A stretch of DNA of 64,000 nucleotides from Shewanella sp. KX20019 (GTDB taxonomy: Bacteria; Pseudomonadota; Gammaproteobacteria; Enterobacterales; Shewanellaceae). Location: the NCBI RefSeq assembly GCF_016757755.1, contig NZ_CP068437.1:3038001-3102000 (forward strand), in the 5' to 3' direction. Below the pieces are notes generated by a model. It searched no databases. It was not told the DNA's origin and worked only from the letters and a program-made list of their open reading frames with translations. Below, in pieces: positions 27,030 to 36,076 of this stretch; position 1 is the stretch's first letter, and every line of letters begins with the position of its first letter. The position numbers were made by a program, and so were the translations under genes.

Positions 27030-27734
27030 CTAAATGGCTTCCACTTTATCCATTGGCACCGCTGTCACCACATAGCGCAGCGGGCCGCCAGCCAACGCAC
27101 TGTCAAACGGATAACAGGTCACTAACGTTAGCTTAGCCTCCCCTACATTTGCCATTACAGACACGTCACTTTCATGCACGACTCGAGTTTCCACCACTTG
27201 GTACAAAACCTCTCCGCCCCCTCCATCTTGCAGCGTCATGAGTTGCCCTACTTTGGTGCCACTTAACAGTGAAAAATGAGTATCTCGATGTCCAGCAATA
27301 ACAGTATTGCCACCACTGTTAACCTTCGCTGATGACAATACTTGCGCAGGGCCAAACGCTAAGTTACGACCCGATGCCCCCGATAAAACATATAGACTCG
27401 GGTTTTTATTTATATCAACGCTGTCAGCTAGCTTCAATGCTTGCTCTTGAGTTCGAGCACGGCTTGAACTGATAAACTCAAGTTTCGCAACCGGATATGT
27501 ATCAGCCCATGACCAAGGTTTATGTTGCTGCTGATCATCGAGGGTCTTCTGCCACGCTTGCTGTATTAAAAACTGTGCAAAATAAGCTTTTGCTTGCATA
27601 TAGCCTCCCTGACCTACAAAAGTAAGCCCTAAAATAAACAGTGAGCTAGTAAAAACCATATGCAGCCGTCGATAGGTTCCAATTCGACGCAGCCCTTTTT
27701 TGTTGTCAGTCATATTTAAACTGCGTAAATTCAT
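27030..27734 (-). CDS. Class GN (proteobacterial dedicated) sortase
   Basis: This 234-residue membrane-anchored transpeptidase has one N-terminal helix (about residues 26-46) and a sortase domain. The catalytic triad is His149 (AGHRDTHF), Cys207 (TLVTCYPF) and Arg220 (PLRYVV). It is expected to cut the LPQTA signal of the adjacent VIT/VWA protein and join it to a surface acceptor. It begins three bases after the stop of that gene, with AAAGGG inside the preceding coding sequence. This is the marine Gram-negative sortase family. An internal ATG at 27713 is an alternative start. Confidence 0.92.
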   Translation of the reverse strand: MNLRSLNMTDNKKGLRRIGTYRRLHMVFTSSLFILGLTFVGQGGYMQAKAYFAQFLIQQAWQKTLDDQQQHKPWSWADTYPVAKLEFISSSRARTQEQALKLADSVDINKNPSLYVLSGASGRNLAFGPAQVLSSAKVNSGGNTVIAGHRDTHFSLLSGTKVGQLMTLQDGGGGEVLYQVVETRVVHESDVSVMANVGEAKLTLVTCYPFDSALAGGPLRYVVTAVPMDKVEAI

Positions 27735-27737
27735 TTA

Positions 27738-29981
27738 TCAGCCCTTTGTTGCAAGATGACCAACACTTCTGCTAGCACCAGCAAAAGACAGTCCATAAAG
27801 CAGTGACAACCCCAAAAACATACAACCAAAAATTATCAGGGCGTAGCTACTGGTCGCAGTTTGCGGTAAACGCTGCCAACCCTTTGGCATATGAGGCACT
27901 ACTTGGCCGTTAACAAGCTTAACGCCGTCAGGTCGAGCAGGTGTTTTATCTATGGCCACCAAACTGGTATAGGCACTCATCACATGATAATTGAGCGAGA
28001 TGGCAGTAATTTGTTTCTCAATACGGTCACGATTAGCAACTTCTTTTGACAACTCTAAAGCCGCTATCTGTTTTCGAGCCCAGATTAAATCTAAGCCCTT
28101 GGCGCTAGTGTTAGAGTTTGCATCTGGATTGGCATTAATAGTGGATAGCGCACTATTTTTGATTGAAACTTGCTGCTGCCAATACTGACCCGCGAGTAAT
28201 CCGCTAACGATAAACTCTTTATCGCTAAAACTTGATAACTTCATTGCTACCATAATGGGCTCATGAGCATAAAGATCAGGGATGGTCGCTGGCCAGTAGT
28301 CAGGAATGCTGCCATCGGCAAAGCGCACCTCTACATCGGTCACCGTTGGCTTCTCGAGTTTATCGAGCATAGCCACCATTTTGCTTTTCACTTCAGATTG
28401 CTTGCCAATATAGGTATAAGTCCCACGTCCGAGCTCTGCCGCCCTTTGCATAAAGTGACCATTAGGTGCGGCGCCAATACCGACAGTAAACAGCCTGCTA
28501 GATTGCAGTTGATTGCGAATTTGATTGAATAGCTGCGGTTCATTGCCGACAGCACCATCGGTAATAAACAGTACCTGCCGTATGGAATGCGTTAAACTTG
28601 GCTGCTGATTGAGTGCTTTATCTAACGCCAGTGACATCTCAGTACCACCATTAGCTTGCAGACTATGTACATAAGCTTGCGCAATCCCGATGTTTTTGGC
28701 ATTAGCCTTAAGTGGCTGCTCAGAAAGTGCATAAACCCTTGAATTAAACTGCAATATATTGAAGCTATCTTGAGTCGTAAGTCCTGCTAAGGCATAAACA
28801 ATGGCTGACTTAGCTTGCTCAATAGCTTGTCCAGACATCGAGCCAGATGTATCTATCACCAATATAAGCTCTCTAGGTCCAACGACATCTGAGATGCTCT
28901 CTTGCTGCGGCGGAAGCAGCATTAGTAATGCATATTCTGATGATGGTGCCTTTGACCTTGTTGCGTGTTCAACGTCTTCGTTAGTTGCTGCATTTTTGTC
29001 TAGTGGCTCGCTGGCCTCTGGGTTTTTATAGGTTTTACCGATTTGGCTAAATATTGCAGCGGTAGGTGCATTACCCAATTGGGGTTGCCAATTGAGTACA
29101 AAGTCACTATTAGCTCTGGCCGCCGTCAAACGAATATGCGCTTGAGCATCATCTTTATGAGTCACTTCAACCTGATGATATGGACTGTCAATCTTATCTA
29201 TTGGCATACCCGCATTAAGGTCTACCTCGATATCAACCTTATTAATCCGATTTTGAGTGCTTTTATTGTTATGCCTTAAGTTATTCCAAGCGGCCATTGC
29301 AGAGTCGGCATAAGCTGATAATGGGGATTTTTCGTCTGTAGACGCTCCTTGAGGCTGATATCTTGGCGAAACCACCATAGGAAAACGCAAGCTAAACATC
29401 CCTTGGTCATAAGCAACCACCTCTTGATAACTTAACTCCACAATTAAGGTTTCACCTGGCGCCAAGTTAGCCACTTGAGCACTAAAAATATTAGCCCGTT
29501 TTTGCTGCAGTAAACTGGCTTTTTTTCCCGTTTTCTTAGCCTCGTTGAATAGTGCTTTAGCCTTTACTTTCTCCTTAATTTCTCCCTCTATCACTCTATC
29601 GCCAATCCACATTTTAAGACCGTCTACCGCGGCTTCATTGGGCAAAGGGAAAACGTATTCGCCATTAACCCAAAAGAGTTGCTCATTATGAAATTCATGA
29701 CGTAAAGATACCCGATTAGTCCAGCCAGAAACCTGCATACTCACTTGGGTTTTCATCGGTAATGAGACACTCCTGTTGCCACTAGCATCGAACGTGATCA
29801 AGCTTCCCTGCTGGATCTCCCCCATTCCTTGACTGCCACGAACTGATCGCTCAACATCCATTGATTCTATCGCCATAGCCGAGCTGATAGCTGCGACGTA
29901 ACATGTTGTCACTAATAACAAAGCACTCTGCCATGACAAGCGCCTTATGCGACTGTGAGCTAATGTAATTTGCCTAACCAT
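27738..29981 (-). CDS. Sortase target protein with VIT and VWA domains
   Basis: This 747-residue exported protein has an N-terminal signal segment (about residues 18-38) and a VIT domain (about 60-195). A von Willebrand A domain follows (about 365-540), whose metal site DTSGSMSGQA is complete. At the C-terminus a sorting signal is visible: LPQTA at 705-709, a hydrophobic helix (about 713-735) and a weakly basic tail. The Ala instead of Gly in LPxTG appears to suit the class GN sortase encoded next. A classical AAGGAGA ribosome-binding site precedes the ATG. VIT/VWA proteins usually bind proteins or surfaces; the ligand is unknown. Confidence 0.92.
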   Translation of the reverse strand: MVRQITLAHSRIRRLSWQSALLLVTTCYVAAISSAMAIESMDVERSVRGSQGMGEIQQGSLITFDASGNRSVSLPMKTQVSMQVSGWTNRVSLRHEFHNEQLFWVNGEYVFPLPNEAAVDGLKMWIGDRVIEGEIKEKVKAKALFNEAKKTGKKASLLQQKRANIFSAQVANLAPGETLIVELSYQEVVAYDQGMFSLRFPMVVSPRYQPQGASTDEKSPLSAYADSAMAAWNNLRHNNKSTQNRINKVDIEVDLNAGMPIDKIDSPYHQVEVTHKDDAQAHIRLTAARANSDFVLNWQPQLGNAPTAAIFSQIGKTYKNPEASEPLDKNAATNEDVEHATRSKAPSSEYALLMLLPPQQESISDVVGPRELILVIDTSGSMSGQAIEQAKSAIVYALAGLTTQDSFNILQFNSRVYALSEQPLKANAKNIGIAQAYVHSLQANGGTEMSLALDKALNQQPSLTHSIRQVLFITDGAVGNEPQLFNQIRNQLQSSRLFTVGIGAAPNGHFMQRAAELGRGTYTYIGKQSEVKSKMVAMLDKLEKPTVTDVEVRFADGSIPDYWPATIPDLYAHEPIMVAMKLSSFSDKEFIVSGLLAGQYWQQQVSIKNSALSTINANPDANSNTSAKGLDLIWARKQIAALELSKEVANRDRIEKQITAISLNYHVMSAYTSLVAIDKTPARPDGVKLVNGQVVPHMPKGWQRLPQTATSSYALIIFGCMFLGLSLLYGLSFAGASRSVGHLATKG

Positions 29982-30048
29982 CTTTATCTCCTTATAAACG
30001 CTAAGCTGTCTGAATCTATGTTTCAGGCAGCCAGATCAGCTAGATGGA

Positions 30049-30798
30049 TTAACGCGCAGGGTTTGCGGCAAGTGAGCTGTCATGGGTCTGCAGCTTTAGA
30101 GTGACACGGCGGTCAAAGAAATCATTTTCAAAATTCTGCTCTGCAGTCAAAGGGGACGTTGCGCCATAAGCTTGATAATGCAGACGATCATTAGCCACGC
30201 CTTGGTTAACTAGGTAACTTGTCACCTCAGCAACACGTTGCTCAGATAGGGCTTGGTTGTAATCACTATCACCGCGTCTATCGGCGTAGCCAGTTAAATC
30301 CAAGGTCAGTTCAGGCGACAATGACATTGCGTAAGCGACATCATCAAGTTGCTGCGCAAAATGAGGTTCAATAGCTGATGAGCCCGTCTTGAATTGCACA
30401 TTAAGCCCTAATGCTAACTCTGTTAACTTTCGCTCTTGTGCCATCTTAAGCGTGGTAAGTTGCTGTTGAGCATCTTCATATTGAGTAGATAATGCGATTA
30501 AAGATTCGTTTTCCTCATTTAGAGAAGCGAGTTCTTCTTGCTTATTTTCCAGCATGACTTGCTGGCTTTTAATCTCATCATCATCGCCGACCGACTTACC
30601 TAATAAGCTACCGGCAAAGGCACCGATTATGGCGCCCACTGGGCCACCAACAACCGCACCAACAACGATGCCTGAACTTAAACCGATGAGCTCTTCGTTA
30701 TGGCTACGTTCGGTGTTTTCCAATGTTTCTTCGGCGCTGGCGTAAGATGAAAGTGTAATAGAGGCGATAACCAGTGATGCGATAATGTGCTTTTTCAT
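30049..30798 (-). CDS. pdsO: Sortase-associated OmpA-like protein PdsO
   Basis: This 249-residue protein has a signal peptide (about residues 1-22, ending SYASA) and a glycine-zipper-like segment (about 44-69, GIVVGAVVGG). A coiled coil (about 75-125) and an OmpA C-terminal peptidoglycan-binding domain (about 135-240, LTGYADRRGDSDYN) follow. In the proteobacterial dedicated sortase system it is the constant partner of the sortase and target and may be the wall-linked acceptor or scaffold. It is co-directional with target and sortase, and divergent from the regulator pdsR. Confidence 0.9.
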   Translation of the reverse strand: MKKHIIASLVIASITLSSYASAEETLENTERSHNEELIGLSSGIVVGAVVGGPVGAIIGAFAGSLLGKSVGDDDEIKSQQVMLENKQEELASLNEENESLIALSTQYEDAQQQLTTLKMAQERKLTELALGLNVQFKTGSSAIEPHFAQQLDDVAYAMSLSPELTLDLTGYADRRGDSDYNQALSEQRVAEVTSYLVNQGVANDRLHYQAYGATSPLTAEQNFENDFFDRRVTLKLQTHDSSLAANPAR

Positions 30799-30926
30799 AA
30801 TATTTCCCTTTTCAGTACTAACTTAGATTGAGTCTCAGATTGAGCCTCATATTTAGTTGCCGAGATGCGGCGTCATTTCAATAACGCTATTAAACCTCAG
30901 CCAAATGTCCTTAAAGGGGAGCAAAC

Positions 30927-30965
30927 GTGGCAATTTAAATATCAAATGTGGCAACAAAATGGCAA
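30927..30965. promoter_or_regulatory. Three phased GTGGCAA repeats, candidate PdsR operator
   Basis: GTGGCAA occurs at 30927 and 30948, and ATGGCAA at 30959. The spacings are 21 and 11 bases, i.e. two helical turns and one. OmpR-family regulators bind such direct repeats. They end 14 bases upstream of a weak -35 (30979), with TATAGT (31002) as -10 of pdsR, which is a good place for an activator, and they also lie in front of pdsO. The link to PdsR is inference. Confidence 0.55.
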
Positions 30966-31046
30966 TCGCTGTTGCTGCCTTTAAACGCAGATAAAATCCT
31001 GTATAGTCACAATCAATTACAGAGACAACGCTATAAGTAATAGGCC

Positions 31047-31739
31047 ATGAAACGAATCGCGATAGTAGAAGATGAAGCAGCCCTAAGGGAAAATTACAAA
31101 GACGTATTACAGCAGCAAGGTTACAGCGTGCAAGCTTATGCCAATCGACCTGAGGCGATGCGCGCGTTCAATACTCGGCTGCCCGATCTGGCTATTATTG
31201 ATATCGGTTTAGAGCATGAGATCGATGGCGGTTTTACCCTATGTCAGTCACTTCGAGCGATGTCGAGCACAGTGCCTATTATCTTTTTGACAGCAAGAGA
31301 TAGCGACTTTGACACTGTATGTGGCTTGCGATTAGGCGCTGATGACTACCTCAGCAAAGACGTTAGCTTTCCGCACCTGATAGCTCGACTCGCAGCACTG
31401 TTTAGACGCTCAGAGCTTAAAGATGCCAGCAATGACAATAACCCTGTCATCGAACATGGGTTACTGTCGATTGATATCAACCGCATGCAGGTTTATTGGG
31501 CTGGTACTCACATTGAGCTAACCGTGACTGAATTTTGGATGGTACACGCACTTGCTAGGCGACCTGGCCATGTTCGGCAGCGACAAGAGCTGATGCAGGA
31601 GGCAAAAATATTTGTAGATGATTCCACGATTACCTCCCATGTAAAACGGATCCGTAAAAAGTTCCTCGCCCAAGACACCTTGTTCGACTGCATTGATACG
31701 GTTTATGGGATGGGATATCGCTGGGACGCACAAAGCTAA
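31047..31739 (+). CDS. pdsR: Response regulator of the dedicated sortase system
   Basis: This 230-residue OmpR-type regulator has a receiver with Glu8/Asp9, phospho-acceptor Asp52 (LAIIDIGL), Thr (FLTARDSD) and a Lys in the expected place (YLSKD). A winged-helix DNA-binding domain follows (about 130-228). The YLSKD rather than VKP version of the Lys motif is typical of this subfamily. It is followed after 24 bases by the kinase gene and is divergent from pdsO, so it most likely controls the sortase locus. Confidence 0.92.
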   Translation: MKRIAIVEDEAALRENYKDVLQQQGYSVQAYANRPEAMRAFNTRLPDLAIIDIGLEHEIDGGFTLCQSLRAMSSTVPIIFLTARDSDFDTVCGLRLGADDYLSKDVSFPHLIARLAALFRRSELKDASNDNNPVIEHGLLSIDINRMQVYWAGTHIELTVTEFWMVHALARRPGHVRQRQELMQEAKIFVDDSTITSHVKRIRKKFLAQDTLFDCIDTVYGMGYRWDAQS

Positions 31740-31763
31740 CCGTCATTTTATATCGAGAAATAT

Positions 31764-33950
31764 ATGTTTAATCTTCCTATTGGCCTACGAGCCAAAGTCG
31801 GCATCTTATCGCTATTCCTACTATGCTTACCATGGTTAGGTTACGAATACGTGTGGGAGATGGAAAAATACCTACGACTTGGCCAAGAGAAAACCCTCGA
31901 GGGCACCACCCAAGCGCTTGCGACCGCATTGCACGAGCGGCCGAAACTGTTTGATAGCCAAGCTAGCTTCTTGACTCAAGTCGAAAAGGGCCGCGATCTA
32001 TACGCCTATCCATTAGCAGGCCCGATTCAACTCGATGGTAAACTCAGTGACTGGCAACCCTATCGTCACCGCTCCCTGCACTATGCTGAAGACAATCAAA
32101 TCTATAAACGCGATCCAGCCAAGCCATTAGACATCGAATTTACCCATATGGTCGGTAAATACGCCGGCTATCTATACGGTTTTTTTGAGGTCACCGATCC
32201 ACAGGTGATCTATCGCGGCAAAAACAGTTTAAGCATTGACCGAAATGACCATATCGCCATTGCAACGCTAGCGCCCGACGGCCAATTTCGCCGTTATGTT
32301 GTGGCAACAACAAAAGATGGCTGGATCAGTGCATTTGAGCTACCTGAAGACCCTGCGCTGACAACACCTGTAACACCTGAAGTTAAAATTCAGGGTAAAT
32401 GGCTTAAATCGGCTAATGGCTACAATGTTGAGCTGCGGATCCCGCTGAATATGGTGGGCAGTAAATTGGGCTTTGCCATCTATGATGTCAACGGCAGTAA
32501 CACTCGACAGTTGGATGCCATTGTCGGTACCTCAGCGATTGATGATGTTAATAAGCTTGGCACGGTATTAGTGCCCTCTCCAGAAATTGAAAACATTATC
32601 AAGGGTATGGCCCATAATAGCTCGCGGATTTGGGTGCTCGATAAACATGGCCGTGTGCTAGCAAAGTCAGGCGATATCCGTTCAGATAACAGCGTTTGGG
32701 CCCGCTCAACAGTAGAAAAAGAGGGTAAAACCACTTGGGACCGATTTAAGCAGCAATATTTGTATCCGCTTTATTATAAAATTCTAACCATCCCCTCGAA
32801 GGACTTTGTCGACTCATTACAGGACTCCACCGTACTGCAAGGGAGCCATATCAACAAAGCGTTACAGGGGAAACAAGGCTCCACATGGCGACTCACACCC
32901 GACAACAAGGCGGTGGTTTTAGCCGCCGCCAGCCCGATTTGGATCGATGATAAAGTGATGGGGGTTGTTATTGCCGAAGAAACTACCCATGGGATCCGCA
33001 CGCTGCGCAATAAAGCCTTAGAGAAGCTGTTTAATGTGATCCTAACCATTATGAGTATGGGCACCTTGGCACTGTTCTTTTTTGCATCCAACATCTCTAG
33101 CAGAATACGTAAGCTGCGCGATGAAGCCGAACAAGCTATTGATAACCAAGGGCGCATTAGAAAAGCCATTCAAGGCTCAAAAGTGCGAGATGAAATTGGC
33201 GATCTATCTCGTAGTTTTGCCAGTATAGTTAGTCGATTAGGTCAATATACTCACTACCTAGAAAACATGTCATCGCGCTTATCCCACGAGCTACGTACGC
33301 CTGTTGCTGTGGTGCGCTCATCACTAGAACACCTAAGCCTGCAAACGCTCAACCCTGATAGCCGAAAATATGTTGACCGGGCACAGGAAGGGGTTAACCG
33401 CCTTAATATGATCCTCAATAATATGAGCGAAGCGACACGACTGGAAGAGAGTTTAACCCATGCTGAAAAATCACTATTCCCCCTAGAAAAAGTGATTAGC
33501 GGCTGCATGCAGGGGTATCAAATGGCCTACCCTAAGCAGTTTTTCAACATTGATGTCGACTCACAAGCGATGTATGTCGAGGGCGTACCAGAATACATTG
33601 CGCAACTAATGGATAAGCTCATTGCTAACGCGCTGGAATTTAGCACCCCTGATAGCGCTATCGAAGTGAGCCTTAAAGTGAATAATAAGCTCGCTCTGCT
33701 ATCTGTTGCAAACTACGGCACACCTCTGCCTGAGAATATGTCGCAGCAGATCTTTGAGTCCATGGTTTCTGTGAGAGCGCAAAAAGCGCAGGATAAACCT
33801 CATTTAGGCCTTGGTCTGTATATTGCTCGGTTGATCAGCCTGTTCCATAAAGGAAAAATCAGTGCACAGAATAGAATCAATGAACAAGGTGAGATTTTTG
33901 GAGTTGAGATATTGATCCAGCTGCCACTTAGTAAAGAGAAGCCAACATAG
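31764..33950 (+). CDS. pdsS: Histidine kinase of the dedicated sortase system
   Basis: This 728-residue membrane kinase has an N-terminal transmembrane segment (about residues 10-30). A large extracytoplasmic region (about 35-415) follows, with a CBM9-like carbohydrate-binding fold marked by IQLDGKLSDWQPYR and FEVTDPQVIY. After a second transmembrane helix (about 420-440) come a HAMP domain, the phospho-accepting His508 in RLSHELRTPVAVV, and an ATPase domain with GLGLYIARL. The sensor plan suggests that it watches surface or cell-wall sugars. This is inference from the domain. Confidence 0.92.
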   Translation: MFNLPIGLRAKVGILSLFLLCLPWLGYEYVWEMEKYLRLGQEKTLEGTTQALATALHERPKLFDSQASFLTQVEKGRDLYAYPLAGPIQLDGKLSDWQPYRHRSLHYAEDNQIYKRDPAKPLDIEFTHMVGKYAGYLYGFFEVTDPQVIYRGKNSLSIDRNDHIAIATLAPDGQFRRYVVATTKDGWISAFELPEDPALTTPVTPEVKIQGKWLKSANGYNVELRIPLNMVGSKLGFAIYDVNGSNTRQLDAIVGTSAIDDVNKLGTVLVPSPEIENIIKGMAHNSSRIWVLDKHGRVLAKSGDIRSDNSVWARSTVEKEGKTTWDRFKQQYLYPLYYKILTIPSKDFVDSLQDSTVLQGSHINKALQGKQGSTWRLTPDNKAVVLAAASPIWIDDKVMGVVIAEETTHGIRTLRNKALEKLFNVILTIMSMGTLALFFFASNISSRIRKLRDEAEQAIDNQGRIRKAIQGSKVRDEIGDLSRSFASIVSRLGQYTHYLENMSSRLSHELRTPVAVVRSSLEHLSLQTLNPDSRKYVDRAQEGVNRLNMILNNMSEATRLEESLTHAEKSLFPLEKVISGCMQGYQMAYPKQFFNIDVDSQAMYVEGVPEYIAQLMDKLIANALEFSTPDSAIEVSLKVNNKLALLSVANYGTPLPENMSQQIFESMVSVRAQKAQDKPHLGLGLYIARLISLFHKGKISAQNRINEQGEIFGVEILIQLPLSKEKPT

Positions 33951-33991
33951 CTAAATCGCAGAACAGGATGAATAGATTGACACTTCACTTT

Positions 33992-34015
33992 AGCCGTTTA
34001 GATGTTAAGATGGCT
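33992..34015. promoter_or_regulatory. MetJ operator (three tandem met boxes)
   Basis: AGCCGTTT, AGATGTTA and AGATGGCT are three contiguous 8-mers matching the met box AGACGTCT at 6, 5 and 6 of 8 positions. They lie just upstream of metC and downstream of a TTGACA (33977). MetJ with S-adenosylmethionine should repress metC here. Confidence 0.75.
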
Positions 34016-34051
34016 AAAACTAAAAATACCCTATAGTGGAAATAGAGCTCT

Positions 34052-35230
34052 ATGAAAAAAGAAACGCAGATAATTAGTCTTGGCCGCGACAAGAAGTGGA
34101 CTCAAGGAGTGATAAACCCACCGGTTTTTCGCGCATCAACCATGGTGTTTGATACGATGGATGACCTGCGTTTTGCTGCTAAAAACAAAGCCAATGGCGA
34201 GATGTTTTATGGTCGCCGCGGCGGGCCAACTCATTTTGCATTTCAAGCGGCTATTGCCGAACTTGAAGGCGGCGTTGGCACAGCGCTCTACCCCTCAGGT
34301 AGCGCGGCTATCAGCAATAGCTTACTGTCATTTTTAAAAGCGGGCGATCATCTACTGATGGTCGATAGCGCTTACGAGCCTACTCGCGACTTATGTAATA
34401 AGTTATTAGCCGGCTATGGTATAGAAACCACCTACTATGATCCTATGGTTGGCGAAGGCATTCGTGATCTTATTCAGCCAAACACCAAGGTATTATTTTT
34501 AGAGTCTCCAGGTTCCATTACCATGGAAATTCAAGATGTGCCCACATTGAGCCGAATTGCCCACGAACAAGGTATTGTCGTCATGCTCGATAATACCTGG
34601 GCATCGCCAATCAATTCACGTCCGTTCGAGATGGGCGTCGATATTTCGATCCAAGCGGCAACTAAATATATCGTTGGCCATTCTGATGTGATGATGGGCA
34701 CAGCAACTGCCAATGAAAAGCATTGGCAGCAGTTACGCGAAAACAGTTATCTGTTAGGCCAGTGCACCTCGCCTGATGACGTCTATCTAGCCAGTCGCGG
34801 TCTGCGTACCTTGGGGATCCGTTTAGCTCAACACGAGCAGAATGCATTAAAAGTCGCCAACTGGCTTAATAGCCGACCAGAGGTAGACCATCTGCGCCAC
34901 CCCGCTTTTGATACATGCCCAGGACATGAATTTTTCAAACGCGACTTTACTGCAGCTAACGGTCTATTTTCATTCGTATTAAATCAGGGAGATTTACAAT
35001 CAGTCACCGCTTTTGTTGAAAACATGGATCACTTTAAGATGGGTTTTTCATGGGGCGGCTTTGAAAGCCTGATTTTGGGTGTATTTGGTATCGATAAAAT
35101 ACGCACCGCTACGAAGTGGGACAGCAGTAAGCCACTCATTAGGCTTCACATTGGTCTTGAGAACGTCGATGATCTCATTGCTGATCTCGACGCCGCATTT
35201 GATCGCTTTAATGCTGTGCTAAATAAGTAG
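34052..35230 (+). CDS. metC: Cystathionine beta-lyase
   Basis: This 392-residue PLP enzyme cleaves cystathionine to homocysteine in methionine synthesis. The cofactor lysine is Lys205 (AATKYIVGHSDVMMG). The family-typical YPSGSAAI (about 91-98) and TWASP (about 180) motifs are present, and length matches Escherichia coli MetC (395). A MetJ-type operator precedes it and a terminator follows. Other Cys/Met-metabolism PLP enzymes (MetB, methionine gamma-lyase) are possible, but the N-terminus and SDVMMG motif favour MetC. Confidence 0.92.
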   Translation: MKKETQIISLGRDKKWTQGVINPPVFRASTMVFDTMDDLRFAAKNKANGEMFYGRRGGPTHFAFQAAIAELEGGVGTALYPSGSAAISNSLLSFLKAGDHLLMVDSAYEPTRDLCNKLLAGYGIETTYYDPMVGEGIRDLIQPNTKVLFLESPGSITMEIQDVPTLSRIAHEQGIVVMLDNTWASPINSRPFEMGVDISIQAATKYIVGHSDVMMGTATANEKHWQQLRENSYLLGQCTSPDDVYLASRGLRTLGIRLAQHEQNALKVANWLNSRPEVDHLRHPAFDTCPGHEFFKRDFTAANGLFSFVLNQGDLQSVTAFVENMDHFKMGFSWGGFESLILGVFGIDKIRTATKWDSSKPLIRLHIGLENVDDLIADLDAAFDRFNAVLNK

Positions 35231-35254
35231 ACTTATACGTGTTATAAAACAACT

Positions 35255-35279
35255 AAACCGCCATTTTGGCGGTTTTTTA
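35255..35279 (+). terminator. Terminator of metC
   Basis: AAACCGCCA-TTT-TGGCGGTTT stem with a short loop and T run, 25 bases after the metC stop. Confidence 0.9.
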
Positions 35280-35390
35280 TTTCCGTCTATTAACAAATCG
35301 ATTACTATTATGCCAATCAAATTAAGTATCTGTTCATTCAGTGGGCTTCAAAACACCGAATAGCCGCACTATATTGGAAGTCAAAATTGC

Positions 35391-35966
35391 ATGCTAGCTA
35401 ACAGTAAAGTCAAAGGATTCACGTTAATTGAATTGGTCGTCGTCATTATTGTACTTGGTATTTTAGCCGTAATTGCCGCAGCAAAATTTATCGACTTCAG
35501 GCGTGATGCCGAAGTCAGCCGCGTCCAAGCAACAGCAGCAGCTTACCAACAAGCCATTACCTTTGCCCATACGCGTTGGCAAGTGCTGGGAAGTAATAGC
35601 TCGCTAAATGACCTACCGGATTACGCCGGTGGCGAGTTAGATATTAATGCACTCGGTTTTCCGCTGGGCATTGATAAAGGTAACCCGATGGGACAGCCAA
35701 CCAATATTGGCCAAGGCGAGCAAGGTTGTGTTGATTTGTGGAATACCTTACTTGAAGATCCTGCTACGGTATCGCTATCCAGCGTCGAAAATGGCAGCGA
35801 CTTTCAGGCGTATCGTCACCAAGCAGATACCAATCCAACAGGACAGACGCAGTGCACCTATGTATTGCGTACGCTTAATGACACTGCGGGCCGTGAAACA
35901 GCTGAAATTAAGATTATCTATGACTCTGTTGCAGGTACTGCCGTCAGCGTGATTAGCGAAAGTTAA
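35391..35966 (+). CDS. Type IV pilin-like prepilin protein
   Basis: This 191-residue protein has a class III (prepilin) signal. Cleavage is expected after Gly9 in KVKGFTLIELVV, leaving Phe1 and Glu5 of the mature pilin. One hydrophobic assembly helix follows (about residues 10-32). The rest is a soluble head with two cysteines near 117 and 151 that could pair as a D-region loop. It stands alone, with no pilus assembly genes in the window. It may be a minor pilin/pseudopilin of a distant system. The ATG start at 35391 leaves a short basic leader as required. Confidence 0.85.
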   Translation: MLANSKVKGFTLIELVVVIIVLGILAVIAAAKFIDFRRDAEVSRVQATAAAYQQAITFAHTRWQVLGSNSSLNDLPDYAGGELDINALGFPLGIDKGNPMGQPTNIGQGEQGCVDLWNTLLEDPATVSLSSVENGSDFQAYRHQADTNPTGQTQCTYVLRTLNDTAGRETAEIKIIYDSVAGTAVSVISES

Positions 35967-36076
35967 CTTATACCTATCCTACTTGAAGATCTATATTCAG
36001 GTAGGATGGGTATACATCTCAAATAGATGCTTTTTTCTGCTGCAGTGTCAATGCTTACAACACTCACATGAGGTTA

